NCBI RefSeq assembly: GCF_918797505.1
Contig: NC_092793.1
Coordinates: 70,675,660 to 70,739,659, forward strand
DNA from: Bemisia tabaci
Taxonomy: Eukaryota; Arthropoda; Insecta; Hemiptera; Aleyrodidae
Direction: 5' to 3'
DNA: 64,000 bases
The position numbers were made by a program, and so were the translations under genes. Below the pieces are notes generated by a model that did no database searches, was not told the DNA's origin, and worked only from the letters and a program-made list of their open reading frames with translations. Below, piece by piece: positions 12,255 to 22,898 of the stretch (within the stretch, counting starts at the first letter, position 1; every line of letters begins with the position of its first letter).

Positions 12255-12417
12255 CAGTGGCGTGGCGTGCTTTGCGATGTATCGATTTTTCACATTTGGA
12301 GGTATGGTAAAGAATCGATTATTAACGTGTTCGCCGCGAACACCCCATTTATCGATCCTTATCCATAAGTTTAAATGGTACATCAATCGATACATCGCAA
12401 AGCACACCACGCCACAG
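12255..12417. repeat. MITE, CAGTGGCGTGGCG family, copy with 8-bp duplication
   Basis: A 163-bp element with ends CAGTGGCGTGGCGTGCTTTG and the inverted form ending CCACGCCACAG. Flanks TCTTGAAT (12247-12254) and TCTCGAAT (12418-12425) match at 7 of 8 bases. The 8-bp duplication and CAG-type ends point to a hAT-derived MITE. The centre holds a GTGTTCGCCGCGAACAC hairpin. Confidence 0.8.
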
Positions 12418-12706
12418 TCTCGAATCCACCTACGGTTCGATTGTTGAATCGATATCGAATTACCTTGATCGATAAAAAGCATTGCTAAGATAGGGATTTA
12501 TCGATCAGGGTCATTCGATAACGATTAAACAATCGACCCGCTGAGGTTTTATCACGTCGCCGCTCGTGGTTTTGTTGCGCACTTTCGGTGTCGCAGGTTA
12601 CTAAATAGACCGCTTTGGAAAGTAGGGTCCGTCCCTTAAACTGTCGTCATTTCTATTGTGTGACTCAAACTTGGAGAAAAGGCAAACTGCACCAATTCGT
12701 GTTCCG

Positions 12707-12939
12707 CACAGTGGATCGAGTCAGTAGGGAACATCAAACAAAATTCGGAAACTTTGAACGCTTATAATTCCGTTTATACAACAATCTGAGTACTTAAAAG
12801 TGGTTTCATTGGTTTCCTCGTGAAATTTTCCTCCAGAGGTACCCCTTATAATTTAAAATGTGACGAAGTAAACATCAAAATTTGCAGTGTTTGTAGAAAA
12901 TTCTATGTCTGACCTCTCTGATTGACTCGACCCACCGTG
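12707..12939. repeat. short inverted-repeat element, CACAGTGGATCGAGTCA ends
   Basis: Left end CACAGTGGATCGAGTCA and right end TGACTCGACCCACCGTG are inverted copies with two differences over 17 bp. About 233 bp, no ORF, AT-rich interior. Target duplication not resolved. Confidence 0.6.
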
Positions 12940-13242
12940 TGCCGCCCAGACGCCTCCGCTGTCTACCGCGAAATCCGTCTGGCTAACGGCGCCTACATTC
13001 TAATATAATTCCATTTTTATGGCTTTTTTGGCTTTTTCCACCCGACGTTTATCAATCGTGAGCCCTTCCTCACTGTGAGGTGGTCTCAAGCTGAGCAAAC
13101 GTCGACCACACTGGTTGTGAATGAAGTTTCATTGTGCGGCTCCTTTTCACATACATTCGCCGTCCTTTTGTGTCACCTGAAGTAGATAACTATGGATAAA
13201 GTTGTGTCTATAGTCTTGTCTGAACGGCTTCATAATTAAATC

Positions 13243-13798
13243 AGTAAGTTTGAAAACACACCAACTCGGGTTTTTTTTCGATTTTCACTTTTTACGGTTT
13301 AGTAACACTTATGGATAGACGCATCTGCACGCAAAAGGTTTCGATATTGCAATCGGAAGTGCTCAAAACAGTGACGGGAAAAGGGAAAAATCGAAGTATT
13401 TCATTGGAAATACCAATTTTTGGCCATTTCAAGCGAAACGGGTGACCATCCGATTTTGCGGTTTTCTTTTTCCGGTTCAGTATACCTTGCACCAAAAAGT
13501 TATATAAATATTCAAGCGTTATTCAGGTCGAAAAATATTCATTTTACTGGGCAGACTATGAAAAATCAGTATCTAAAAGTCCGTGAGAGCGAAAACACCC
13601 CAACTCGGAAATTTTTAAACGCTTGATTCTCTGTCATCAAACATGGTGTATCGATTTCAACTTGGTGCTTTACAAAGTCTCTAAGTACTTGTCCTTTCGC
13701 ACCAAAAGGTTTTTCTTCAACTAACTTCTTCGCCCGCTGCGCAGTTTTAGGTGTTTCCTGAACAATTTTTTTTCCGAGTTGGTGTGTTTTCGAACTCA
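13243..13798. mobile_element. non-autonomous inverted-repeat element, AACACACCAACTCGG ends
   Basis: Inverted ends of about 25 bp (GTAAGTTTGAAAACACACCA on the left; its complement with small changes at 13774-13798) bound about 556 bp. A third, direct copy of the AAAACACCCCAACTCGG phrase lies inside near 13591. An 87-codon minus-strand frame (13566-13829) runs through the right end and is not recognisable as transposase. Confidence 0.6.
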
Positions 13799-14890
13799 TT
13801 GATTCAATTAGCCTGCAGTATTTCCTCAAACCAACGAAAAACTGTCCGGAAAAGAGTGATTTCTAGTGTAATTTTTTTTGTTGTAAAATAGCAGAAGCGG
13901 CGGTGAAACCTCCCGAGGCGAATGGAGTGCCTTAATAAAGCGAGGATGAACGATTAGACCAAGTTTATCAAAGAGGATCCAACCCATATTGAGTTGAAAC
14001 CGAGAGAAAGAGTTTTGAAGTTTTATTCCTCCATCAGACTCAATGTAGAAAATAGTTAACTCCTCTTTTTACAAAATATTTTTTTTCGACTTAGAGGTTT
14101 TAGCAGGAGAAAATATACGACTAGTGGAACTCAAAAAGTTCGACTCAACTCAAATATTTCGAAAATGCGGGTTGATTATTTCTGATGAACTCGGTCCTAA
14201 TCTGTAATCCTCAATACCCATCAGCTTTTGCCGATGGCCCCTCGAATAAGGTTAGAGTCCGAAAAGGTAGTTATACTAAGCTTTCAAATTACCCTTTATT
14301 ATACTCGCACATACGTAAAGGCTGTTTCTACAGAGCTCATCGGCGCTCTGCAACTCCGACCCGTCATGGTACCCTATTCTCCCATTGGCTTCTTCGGAGT
14401 TGGCACTCCCTCATTACATTTAAAACACCCTGTCGCCGTCCTTCCACTGGGCGTCGCGTCCCCTTGGTCTCCTCTCAGGATGAACCGAATCCAGCATCTT
14501 TTCTGGCAGCCTTTTTGCCTGTTAACATGACCATATCAAACTAGCTGTTGGGTCATGACGTCGAACACGATGTCATTTTCGACCTCCATGACCAGACGCA
14601 TTCTATGATTGCGGACCCGATCTCTTCCAGAAATTCCTGCAGGCGTCTCGTTGACCCTATGCATACATTTAAAGGTTTCATTTATAGGCAAGGATCGATT
14701 GAATCCGAATTTTTCCAGAGTGTTTCCATAAGTTTTAATGGAAGAAAGTTGTCTCCGTTATCTTCCCCTTCAACCTCAAACAACGATGGGTGTCTTGTAA
14801 GCATCCGATCTGAGTGTGAATGTTGGTAACGTCTACATATGCACATATATATACATTTAAAAAATTTAAAGTTAAAATTTGAGTAAATTT
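13799..14890. other. unannotated spacer with overlapping open frames
   Basis: Two overlapping plus-strand frames (14185-14544, 14228-14530) and another at 14548-14829. None shows a domain that I recognise, and their mutual overlap argues against both being coding. Confidence 0.3.
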
Positions 14891-14892
14891 AG

Positions 14893-15050
14893 TTCATTTT
14901 TAGTTAAAAAATGTATTTTTTACTCTAATCATAATTTTTGGAACTTCTTGGCTTTGTTTTCCCCGTGAAATGGCGTGGACCCAGCACCATTTCTCTACCT
15001 TGTTACATACAGTTCGGGCCACTTCTTAGTGTTTTTTTTCTCTCACTCGG
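14893..15050 (+). repeat. dispersed repeat, GTGGACCCAGCACCA family, copy 1
   Basis: The core reads TTGGCTTTGTTTTCCCCG, GAAATGGCGTGGACCCAGCA, then CTCTACCTTGTTACATACAG and TTCGGGCCAC. Related copies lie at 15111-15218 (continuing at 15832-15856), 20148-20250 and 36090-36215. It may be the tail of a retroposon or part of a larger DNA element; type unknown. Confidence 0.7.
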
Positions 15051-15110
15051 TTAGGAGTTAATATAATGCGCAAATCCTGTTCTACGTGAACTTTTGAAGT
15101 GGAGGTATAG

Positions 15111-15856
15111 GTAAATTAAGTTAATTTTTAGTTGAAAAATGTATCTTTTACTCTAATTATAATTCTTGGAACTTTTTGGCTTTGTTTTCCCCGCGAAATG
15201 GCGTGGGCCCAGCACAATGGGCCTGTTGCAAACTTTTGCTAGAGCAAAAATAAGAGTTGTTTCCTATATATAATGCCTCAAAAATCACGATGTGCGCATC
15301 GGCAAAGTCTGAAATGCACTCATACCTTCACAATCTGCGTAAGAAATTTGCGTTTTTTTTAACTTCCCGCTTCAAAAACGATACTACGGCACAGGTGAAC
15401 ATTTTGTTAGAAGAGTCGCTCCATCGTCGGCAATATTCATCATGGCCGACGCTTGCGCAGTTCCGCGCGTATTTTGAGGAGAGTTCAAGGTCAATCAAGG
15501 CGGGTGAGGAAAATATGAACGTAAACACGCCGATTGTTATCTAGTCTAATCCTGTTCAGGTGTTATCTCGTCCCATCACAGGTGTTTTGGCGGATTGTCG
15601 TCGGCCATGATGAGTATTGCCGACGATGGAACGACTCCTCTTACAAAATGTTCACCTGTGCCGTAATATCGTTTTTGAAGCGGGAAGCTCAAAAAACCGC
15701 AAATTTCTTACGCAGATTATGAAGTTATGAGTGCATTTCAGACTTTGCCGATGCGCTCATCGTGATTTTTGAGGCATTATCTATAAGAAACAACTCTTAT
15801 TTTTGCTCTAGCAAAAGTTTGCAACAGGCCCATTCCTCTACCTTGTTACATACACA
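15111..15856 (+). repeat. dispersed repeat, GTGGACCCAGCACCA family, copy 2 (interrupted)
   Basis: A second copy, close to the one at 14893 in direct orientation. It is split at 15218 by the palindromic element 15219-15831 and resumes with CTCTACCTTGTTACATACA. Copy 1 therefore serves as an empty-site comparison for the insertion. Confidence 0.75.
15219..15831. mobile_element. 613-bp palindromic element with AT target duplication
   Basis: Long inverted arms (about 15219-15430 and 15600-15831) with ends GGGCCTGTTGCAAACTTTTG and its complement. It lies inside a repeat whose uninterrupted paralogue reads AGCACCATTTCTCTACC; removing the element and one AT gives AGCACAATTCCTCTACC, so the target duplication is AT (15217-15218, 15832-15833). 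A same-size relative is at 38734-39350. Short ORFs in it are mirrored by the arms and not genes. Confidence 0.85.
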
Positions 15857-16069
15857 CACTGGGAAAAAAAACATTGGATCTAGAGTCCAGACTCTTGAAA
15901 ACATCGACAAGAAATAGTACTCTTGATTCAATTAGAATCTAGCTTAAATCAAGAACCAAGCCTCTTAATTTAAGCGGATTTCGTTTTGATTCAGGCAAAA
16001 ATCCGATTGAATCAAGAGTATTTTTCCTTGTCAATGTTTTCAAGAGTCTGGACTGTAGGTCCAATGTGT

Positions 16070-16104
<35 letters not shown>

Positions 16105-16116
16105 CTTTTCCCAGTG
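15857..16116. repeat. palindromic MITE, CACTGGGAAAAAAAACA family, copy 1
   Basis: Inverted ends CACTGGGAAAAAAAACATTG and its complement; the arms contain GAGTCCAGACTCTTGAAAAC. It carries a poly-T expansion (about 16071-16104) just inside the right end. A better preserved copy is at 47243-47471. Confidence 0.8.
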
Positions 16117-16610
16117 TACATGTAAATGGCTTTATAGCACTCCCTCGTACCCCACGACACCTCACCTATGTCTACGTCTGTTTCGTGTGGAAAGGGTTGG
16201 GGCATTTCCACGAAACTTTTGAGAGCCCCTGAAATGCTTAGCAGTACTTACAAAGGTACATCCTCGGTTTGGCATGTGGGATCGTTATTTAACGAAAGTG
16301 GGGCCATTAGTGAGGCAAAGCCTGACGCGCGCTCGTCCGCGAGCGACTCACTGTCCGTCCGTCCGTTCGTCCGTGGATCTGTCTGTCAATTAGCGGAGAC
16401 CAGCAGTCAGTGAAAGATGCTCCAGCGGATAGATCAACGAGGGAAGGAGATACAATTAAGATAACTGGCATTATAATCATGCTCAAATTCGGTCATAACA
16501 AAAACAATTCATTCTGTGATCTCCATCGACAGCCAGCCACATGACCCGCCTGACCCGCTCTGGGAGGATCAAGACCCGCTGTCCGGCACTCTCTACCTGT
16601 ACTCCCGCAA
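16117..16610. other. unannotated spacer with GTCC microsatellite
   Basis: Contains a short GTCC-type simple repeat (about 16352-16376). No gene supported. Confidence 0.35.
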
Positions 16611-16614
16611 GCTT

Positions 16615-16860
16615 GCAGGAACGCCGTATGAGCCTTCCGATGTTGCCAAATTTTCCCAATTTTGAAAAACCGTTTCTCAGAAAACTTACCATATTCTTCC
16701 TTTGATTTTTCAAATTATTTTTCCCCGCTCTTCGATCTAAATTATCTGAAAATTTCAAGGAACAATATTCAAAGCTCACCTGATGAATACATATTTTTTT
16801 CAGAGGAAACTTGGCAACATTCGGATGTAAATGTGGCGTTTTTTACTAACATGGACAGTG
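16615..16860. repeat. MITE, CTGCCGTG family, copy 3 (ends eroded)
   Basis: Internal parts of both ends match the 2731 family (AACGCCGTATGAGCCTTCC on the left; GAGGAAACTTGGCAACATTC on the right), but the terminal CTGCCGTGCTAAGG is degraded or missing on the left. Confidence 0.7.
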
Positions 16861-16869
16861 TAGTCCGTG

Positions 16870-17630
16870 TTCAAGTGCTAATCAGCCTCTGACGCCCCGT
16901 TCGCCGTCGGGCGCTGGATCCATGCTGCTTACTCCATGTTCCATCTCGGATCCTTGATGCACTCTTTCATTTCCAAGCATGAACTTCACCTTCATATCAG
17001 TCGTTAATCGATCCGTCATTAATTTCAATCGTTTTAATCATCCACTCCTATCTCCCCGTCCATCTTCGATCGCTTATTTGTTTTAATCACGCCATTAGCC
17101 GATAGTTTTACGCCTATTTTCTTGCTTTGTGTTACTTTACTTTCAAACTACATTTCAAATTTGTACCTCCCTCTACTTTATTTCCGTAGCGAAATAATCC
17201 TGAGGAAATATGCCATGCGGTGGAGCAGTAGAGCTCAGGCAAAACCGCATCGAGCTATCAATACTTACGTCTACAAATTGTTAGAGCTAGTATCGTGGAT
17301 CTTGTGCTAGAACGGATTAGGGATTTGGTAGGGCTACAGCTTAGGCGGTTGTACTGTGCCCTCATGCAATCGAACTGTCGCTACTCCAATGAAAAGTTTT
17401 AGAACGTATTTTTAGACAGCTCCTGCAATTTTTCGTTTTTCCGTTCTGAATTTTTTTTTTTTTAAAAAACGAAGAATTTGGAGTTTTTTCATTGAATATT
17501 TATAGAATTAGACATTGATTAGGCAGTTTTTTTAAACCACTTTGTACGGTAAGCTATTGCAATTGACGCTTCTATATTATGCACAATTCCTTAATAATTC
17601 CCACATACATACATTTCATTTCATAATCCA
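16870..17630. other. unannotated spacer
   Basis: AT-rich with a poly-T run near 17451-17462. No gene, RNA or repeat that I can support. Confidence 0.35.
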
Positions 17631-17634
17631 GTTA

Positions 17635-18447
17635 CTGGATTAAGGGGGTGGCCACATGGCGCCGGCCCATGGCGGCAAATCTAAGGGGCGGCAAATCTAA
17701 GGGGCGGCAACAATTTACAATTTTTTAGAGTGTAGATATAAAAAAATATTGGATTTATACAAACAAAATTACAAACGAGAAAGGGCACAAAATCTATCAT
17801 TTCCTGAAAGTAAGGTAATTTCTAGTTTTGTCGTCTCTTACTGATACAAGAGACAGCACCCTCAATAAGTCGAGTTACGAGAGAATTTGGCCTAGAACGG
17901 CGCGACTTAGAGAGGAATGATAACGAGGACTTGAGATGAAAAGGAGAAGCCCTCGGCGCGGCAATTGGCATAACACACATTTTAACGCCTACACGACTGC
18001 ACGAATACTTCACGCATTGCATCAAACACAGTGCGGTCATTACGGTCAGCGTGAAACGGATAGCGCCTACAAGAATGCATGAATACTTCACGCATTGCGT
18101 CAAACACAGTGCGGTCTGCGCGGCATGGCGGCGGAAGTTAAAATCATTGAACCATATTTATGTTTGTTCTTTCATAATTTTTTCGTCCATTTCTTATGAA
18201 TGGAAGGCCTTGCCCACACAGAGATAGGTTTACGGAACTTAACTTTCGCGCAAAGTTCCATTAACTTTTGCTAGTGGTGTTGACAGGGCTTTATCAAAAA
18301 ATGTGTTTAACACGAATAAATGTGTCTTATGCACCCCTCCCCCACTGGCACGTTCATTTGATGGTTTTTATCGAGTTTCAAAACGAATGAGGGGGAGCGG
18401 CAAAATATAGGCGGCCCATGGGCGGCAAGTAGGTGAATCCGGCCCTG
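17635..18447. mobile_element. hAT-like non-autonomous element, copy 1
   Basis: An 813-bp element. The right end GAATCCGGCCCTG matches the family ends; the left end has lost part of CAGGGCCGGATT and reads CTGGATTAAGGGGGTGGCC. Flanks share TCCAGT, consistent with a degraded 8-bp duplication. The interior carries about two units of a roughly 70-bp repeat (about 17975-18120; ACGCCTACACGACTGCACGA, then ACTTCACGCATTGC). The open frames crossing these units are repeat artefacts; no transposase. Confidence 0.8.
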
Positions 18448-18449
18448 GT

Positions 18450-20145
18450 CCAGTAGGAATAAATTTTTACCACGCATGTCTAGTCATTTAAAAAAAAGAA
18501 AGAAAAACAACTACAAAAATTTGGTCACAAGCATGGTCTTGGTGGTTATATAACTGCTACCTTCCGCAGAATTGTTCAATACTTTATTCGGATACGTAAG
18601 CATTCAGTATATCACAACGCAAATACAGAATGCTGTGCATCATCGCAGGTGCACGAAATGAGGAAGGTTGAGAAAAGGGTAACAAGGAGTTACGAGTGTT
18701 AGGAGGATCTGACAAACATAGCGGAACACTTTCCCTGAAAGGAAAGAAAAGAGGTCAAATTCACGGAGTTTTTGTTCCTCAAGTTTCTTGTTGAGAGTTC
18801 AAAGGGCTCAAACTTATGTTCCATTCACGCATCCTTCGAGCAAGTTAAAGAAAGGCAATCGAAACAGATGAAACTGTAAGTAACTGGGAAGGCACTCAAC
18901 CCTAGCTGGAGTAGAATTTCAAGAGCTGTACCTGAGATTTGAAAAGGTAACACAATTCTATTGCCCGGGCGGGTGTGAATTGAAGGGTTTGGAGGACAAG
19001 GCGCATAAGTGCAGTTTTTGCTCTTTCGAGAAATACGTGTTTGAAGTTTCGTAATTACATGGATCCTTACAGTGTAAGAAAGTTTAAACTGACTTTTTGA
19101 TGCTTAAAAATTGGCATTTTGGAACGAATTTTTCACAAAGTATGCATTCAGACTAATTTTACCTGAAATCAGTAATATCTCACTTTTTCAAAAACTACTC
19201 TTACGCGCCTTGTCCTCCAAGCCCCACAATTGTTACTTGATTTAAACGAGGATCAAGTTAAGTATATGATTTTGTTAGGTCGGCTCCACCTTTCTTTACT
19301 CCAATAACTACCACCGTCACACAAAATAATTAGGATTTGAATAAAATAGTGTCGTCGGCATCAATTGATGTGCGTTTAAACTTTAAAACGTGGAATTAGG
19401 TCAAGTTTTATTCATTTTTCTGCGCTAGTTCTCGTACACTAATTACACACTTATGCCGGAGTTTGTGGCGCACAAATGATTCCATATAGTTTTCTGCCTT
19501 TTCATAACCGGGATGATTTTCTTAGTGAATGGTCATCAAGATCCGCGTTTTTTTAATGAATAATCTCAAAAGTTTTTGAGATATCTGAATCGGAGATTTC
19601 TCATATAGTTATTCATTATTAATAATTAATAAAAATGTATAAATAGAGTCGTTCATGGCACTATTATTTTAGGAGAAAACGCAGTATTACTCTGAAGGGC
19701 AAGGACGAAGCTTTGATTGTCTCAGTGTTAAATTGAAGCAGTAAAATTAAAAAACCTACCTGTTTTAATTTATTTTACGCGGGAACGATATTTTAATAAA
19801 TCCAAAGTGATTTTAATTTAATCAACGGGATGATTACTGTTTTCCATTTTATGCGACAAATAAGGGAGAAAGGTCGCGGAATTTTTAAATAATACCATGT
19901 ACCTATAGACACAATCCTTCATTTACTATCACAGTTTTAGTCTGCAATTTTTGTGAATTCCTCGTTGCGTTTATTCCGGTCACCGTCAGGCAAAGTCATG
20001 TTAAAATGATCGGTGAAAGGGCTAAAAACAAAAGATGGACCCATTTTAGTAAGATAGGAGTCGCTAATATTAAAGGAAAATTAAATTATAAATTAATTAT
20101 AATTATCCATGAATGATTAAATAATAATTAAGGCGGTAGAATCTA
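18450..20145. other. unannotated AT-rich spacer
   Basis: About 1.7 kb without a recognisable gene or element. Frames are all short. Confidence 0.4.
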
Positions 20146-20147
20146 TC

Positions 20148-20250
20148 GGAATTTTTGGAATTTTTTGGCCTTGCTTACCCGAAGAATCGTGTGGACCCAG
20201 CATTACTCCACCACCTTGTTGTACAGTTCGGGTCACATTTTTAGTGGATT
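20148..20250 (+). repeat. dispersed repeat, GTGGACCCAGCACCA family, copy 3
   Basis: Diverged copy: TTTTTTGGCCTTGCTTACCC, GTGTGGACCCAGCATTACTC, CACCACCTTGTTGTACAGTT, then CGGGTCAC. Orientation as at 14893. Confidence 0.6.
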
Positions 20251-22425
20251 TTTCTTGTAATAATGGAGTAAGGAAGCTTTTGAGTTTTCACGTTTTAGCA
20301 GCTCCCATTTTATTTAAAATAATATTACCTGCTGCACCTCAGCATGCCCCTTATTTTATGGCGCGAAGCACAGCATACCCGAGTCTTCCACCAATATGTA
20401 AATAGCCTTCCTAAGCTAAATTCTGTTAGTTCGAGTGTATCTTAATCCTTGTCAATCGATGGGAACATGTTTACGATGCAGGGCTTGGTTGAGCTAGCAC
20501 TGTCATCGGAACTCGTTGCGGAGAACTCCAATATAAAATCCAATTTCACGATGATAGATCTCTGACGGCTGCTGGAGCCGCAACGCAAAAATAAGCGCGT
20601 GCACCGGTTAAAAGCTGAAAGCCAGGAGATCAGCGGGAATTATAATGCATAAATATAATCCAATTATATGTAAATCTGTCGAACTGGTACTCGAACAATC
20701 GTGACTCAATAAAAATCGAATCGATGAAATTAATGGGCATGCAACACTCGATTTATCGCAGGTATTGAGAGCACAATTTTATCTGATTAGTTACGTGCGG
20801 AGCTAGTATGCGCTTTATCGTCAACCATTGTCTTGCACCCGCACCCCCTCCGCCCCCATCGCTGCCATACAGTGCTGGAAAATCGAAACTTTTTCCCCCG
20901 TTTGAAACAATATAAAATATCAACATTATATCGCAAAACCTGGCATTTTAGCTCCGCTTGAGCCCATACATTTGCCCTGCTAACTTACCGGGCACCAATT
21001 TGCAGCACAAGCTAACTCCGAGTTCAGATCTTCGGAAACTGTTCTCGAGGTGTTTCAGAATCTACTGTTTTCAGCGCGCTGAATGCTCAGCCTCAATCTT
21101 GATCGGTAGATTAACTTCACCGTGCGCGCAGCACACGGCTGGAAGGGTAACATATGATAATCACCAATAACGCCTTTTGTGGTATACATTTTCTCTCTAC
21201 TCGCTCTTCTCTCCTTCTTTATTTTGCTAATTCCCCATTTTTCGATATGCTCGATCATTTTAAACCTCTACGATTTTGATTCGTGATAAATTAAGCCATT
21301 TAACATCCAATTGAGATTAGTTCATAAATGAAAAACACTAGAAATAATGAATGAACCATTGTACTTTTATATGATCTAAAATGAGTGGTGGATTAATAAT
21401 AAATAATAAAAAAAACATCTAATTGAGAACATCAAAGGTCACGATACAAACGAACGAAGAGATAAGACGTCCTACGCGTCAGGCAGAGACAAGTAACAAT
21501 AAACGTTCACAAAATATTTATATGAAGCATTAGAATTATGAAGATTGTATTTATACAACGCCGCAATATTTAAGAGAGGAAAATTGGAAGTCGTCGCTAA
21601 AACAAATGGAGAAAAAACGTAAGTGACGTTCAATTGGCGCGGCGCTTTGATTCCTTTTAAATAGGAGGAGCTTTGTGTTTGAGCAAAGTGATGCTGGAAT
21701 TTTAGCAGCTTGGTGGCGAATGTGGAGGTGCTTGGGGGAGAGGACTTTTTATGGCATAACCGGAGGACGTAAGTTACTATGAAATACGACTTTTACACTC
21801 TCTTAGATTAAATTAACATGATAAACTTTTTATTCAGCCCCGTGATTTACTGTCTCAACTTCTTTCAACAACTAATTACACAAAATAACTTTCAGCTTTA
21901 ATTATCTCTCTCTTCTCCGCGATTCTCTCGTCCTCCTCCTCTCGTCTGCTTATCTTTCGTCTTGCTCCTTCTCCATGCTCTCCGCCTTTTTTCTTTGGCC
22001 TTTTCCGATTATATGCAGTGCCTTTTATCCAGTTTCCAGTTGATTGCTCTCGCGGTACTCAATCACAAACTACAATCTCAATCATCTGCTTCTTTCCTGT
22101 GTATGCTTCCGGGAATTATATTTTTAACGTCTTTGATCCCTTAAATAATATTCCAACTGGTATCTTTCGTGCATAACTTTCATCTAAGGAAATATTTTCT
22201 TACAATTTTCGAGAGACGACGATTTACAGAAACATTTAAATTATTATTTGTATTTGAAACATCATAAACTACTAAGATTTTGTACGATGTTTTACAAAAT
22301 TAAAAATGTGGGGATCTCATTACTTTACTCACACGAAAAAAATAAGTTGAATGTAAGCATCGATCTACCTGTTTGTATACTTAAATCGACTTTTTGGTGA
22401 AGCTAACCAGAATCCCGTCAGTATT
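20251..22425. other. unannotated AT-rich spacer upstream of the retrotransposon
   Basis: No gene or element recognised. A CT-rich stretch lies near 21900-21975. Confidence 0.35.
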
Positions 22426-22429
22426 TACC

Positions 22430-22667
22430 TATAATGGCTGCTCTACACACACAAATGATAGACTCAACTTGTGATATCGAACAACAACTTTATTCAGAAT
22501 TGAGGCAGGTTTTATACATCAACAGTGACCACGACTTAAGGTCAGGCTAGGCGAGTGTTTACCAACGCGTGCATCATCTAAAAAGTAGGAAGGTAAATAC
22601 GGAGGTAAACAAACGAAAAGCATTGAACTCAAGGCGTGTCTCACACGAAGCGTAAGCAGGCGCTACA
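22430..22667 (-). repeat. 3' LTR of the Gypsy element
   Basis: 238 bp, matching 27968-28205 base for base as far as I can check by eye. In element orientation it begins TGTAGCGCCTGC and ends CCATTATA. The boundary is fixed by the TACC flank and by the polypurine tract directly before it. Confidence 0.93.
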
Positions 22668-22679
22668 CCCCCGCCCTTC
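22668..22679 (-). promoter_or_regulatory. polypurine tract
   Basis: In element orientation GAAGGGCGGGGG directly precedes the 3' LTR. This is the usual site for plus-strand priming in reverse transcription. One C interrupts the purine run. Confidence 0.85.
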
Positions 22680-22898
22680 AAGAAAAGGGTATAGTGGATG
22701 CTAGACACTTTTCTGTAGAGAGAGAAAAAAAAGAAATATTATACAAGTATTTAAAAATATGTTTTCTCTTCTTAAAAAAAAAACCTGCAAGTTGAAGGTT
22801 ATAGAAAAGCTGTTAAAAAAAAAGTATAATTAACAAATAAATGAAACTTGGAAATAAAAACATACCTTAGAAATTTCAGAAAAAATCTTATATACAAA

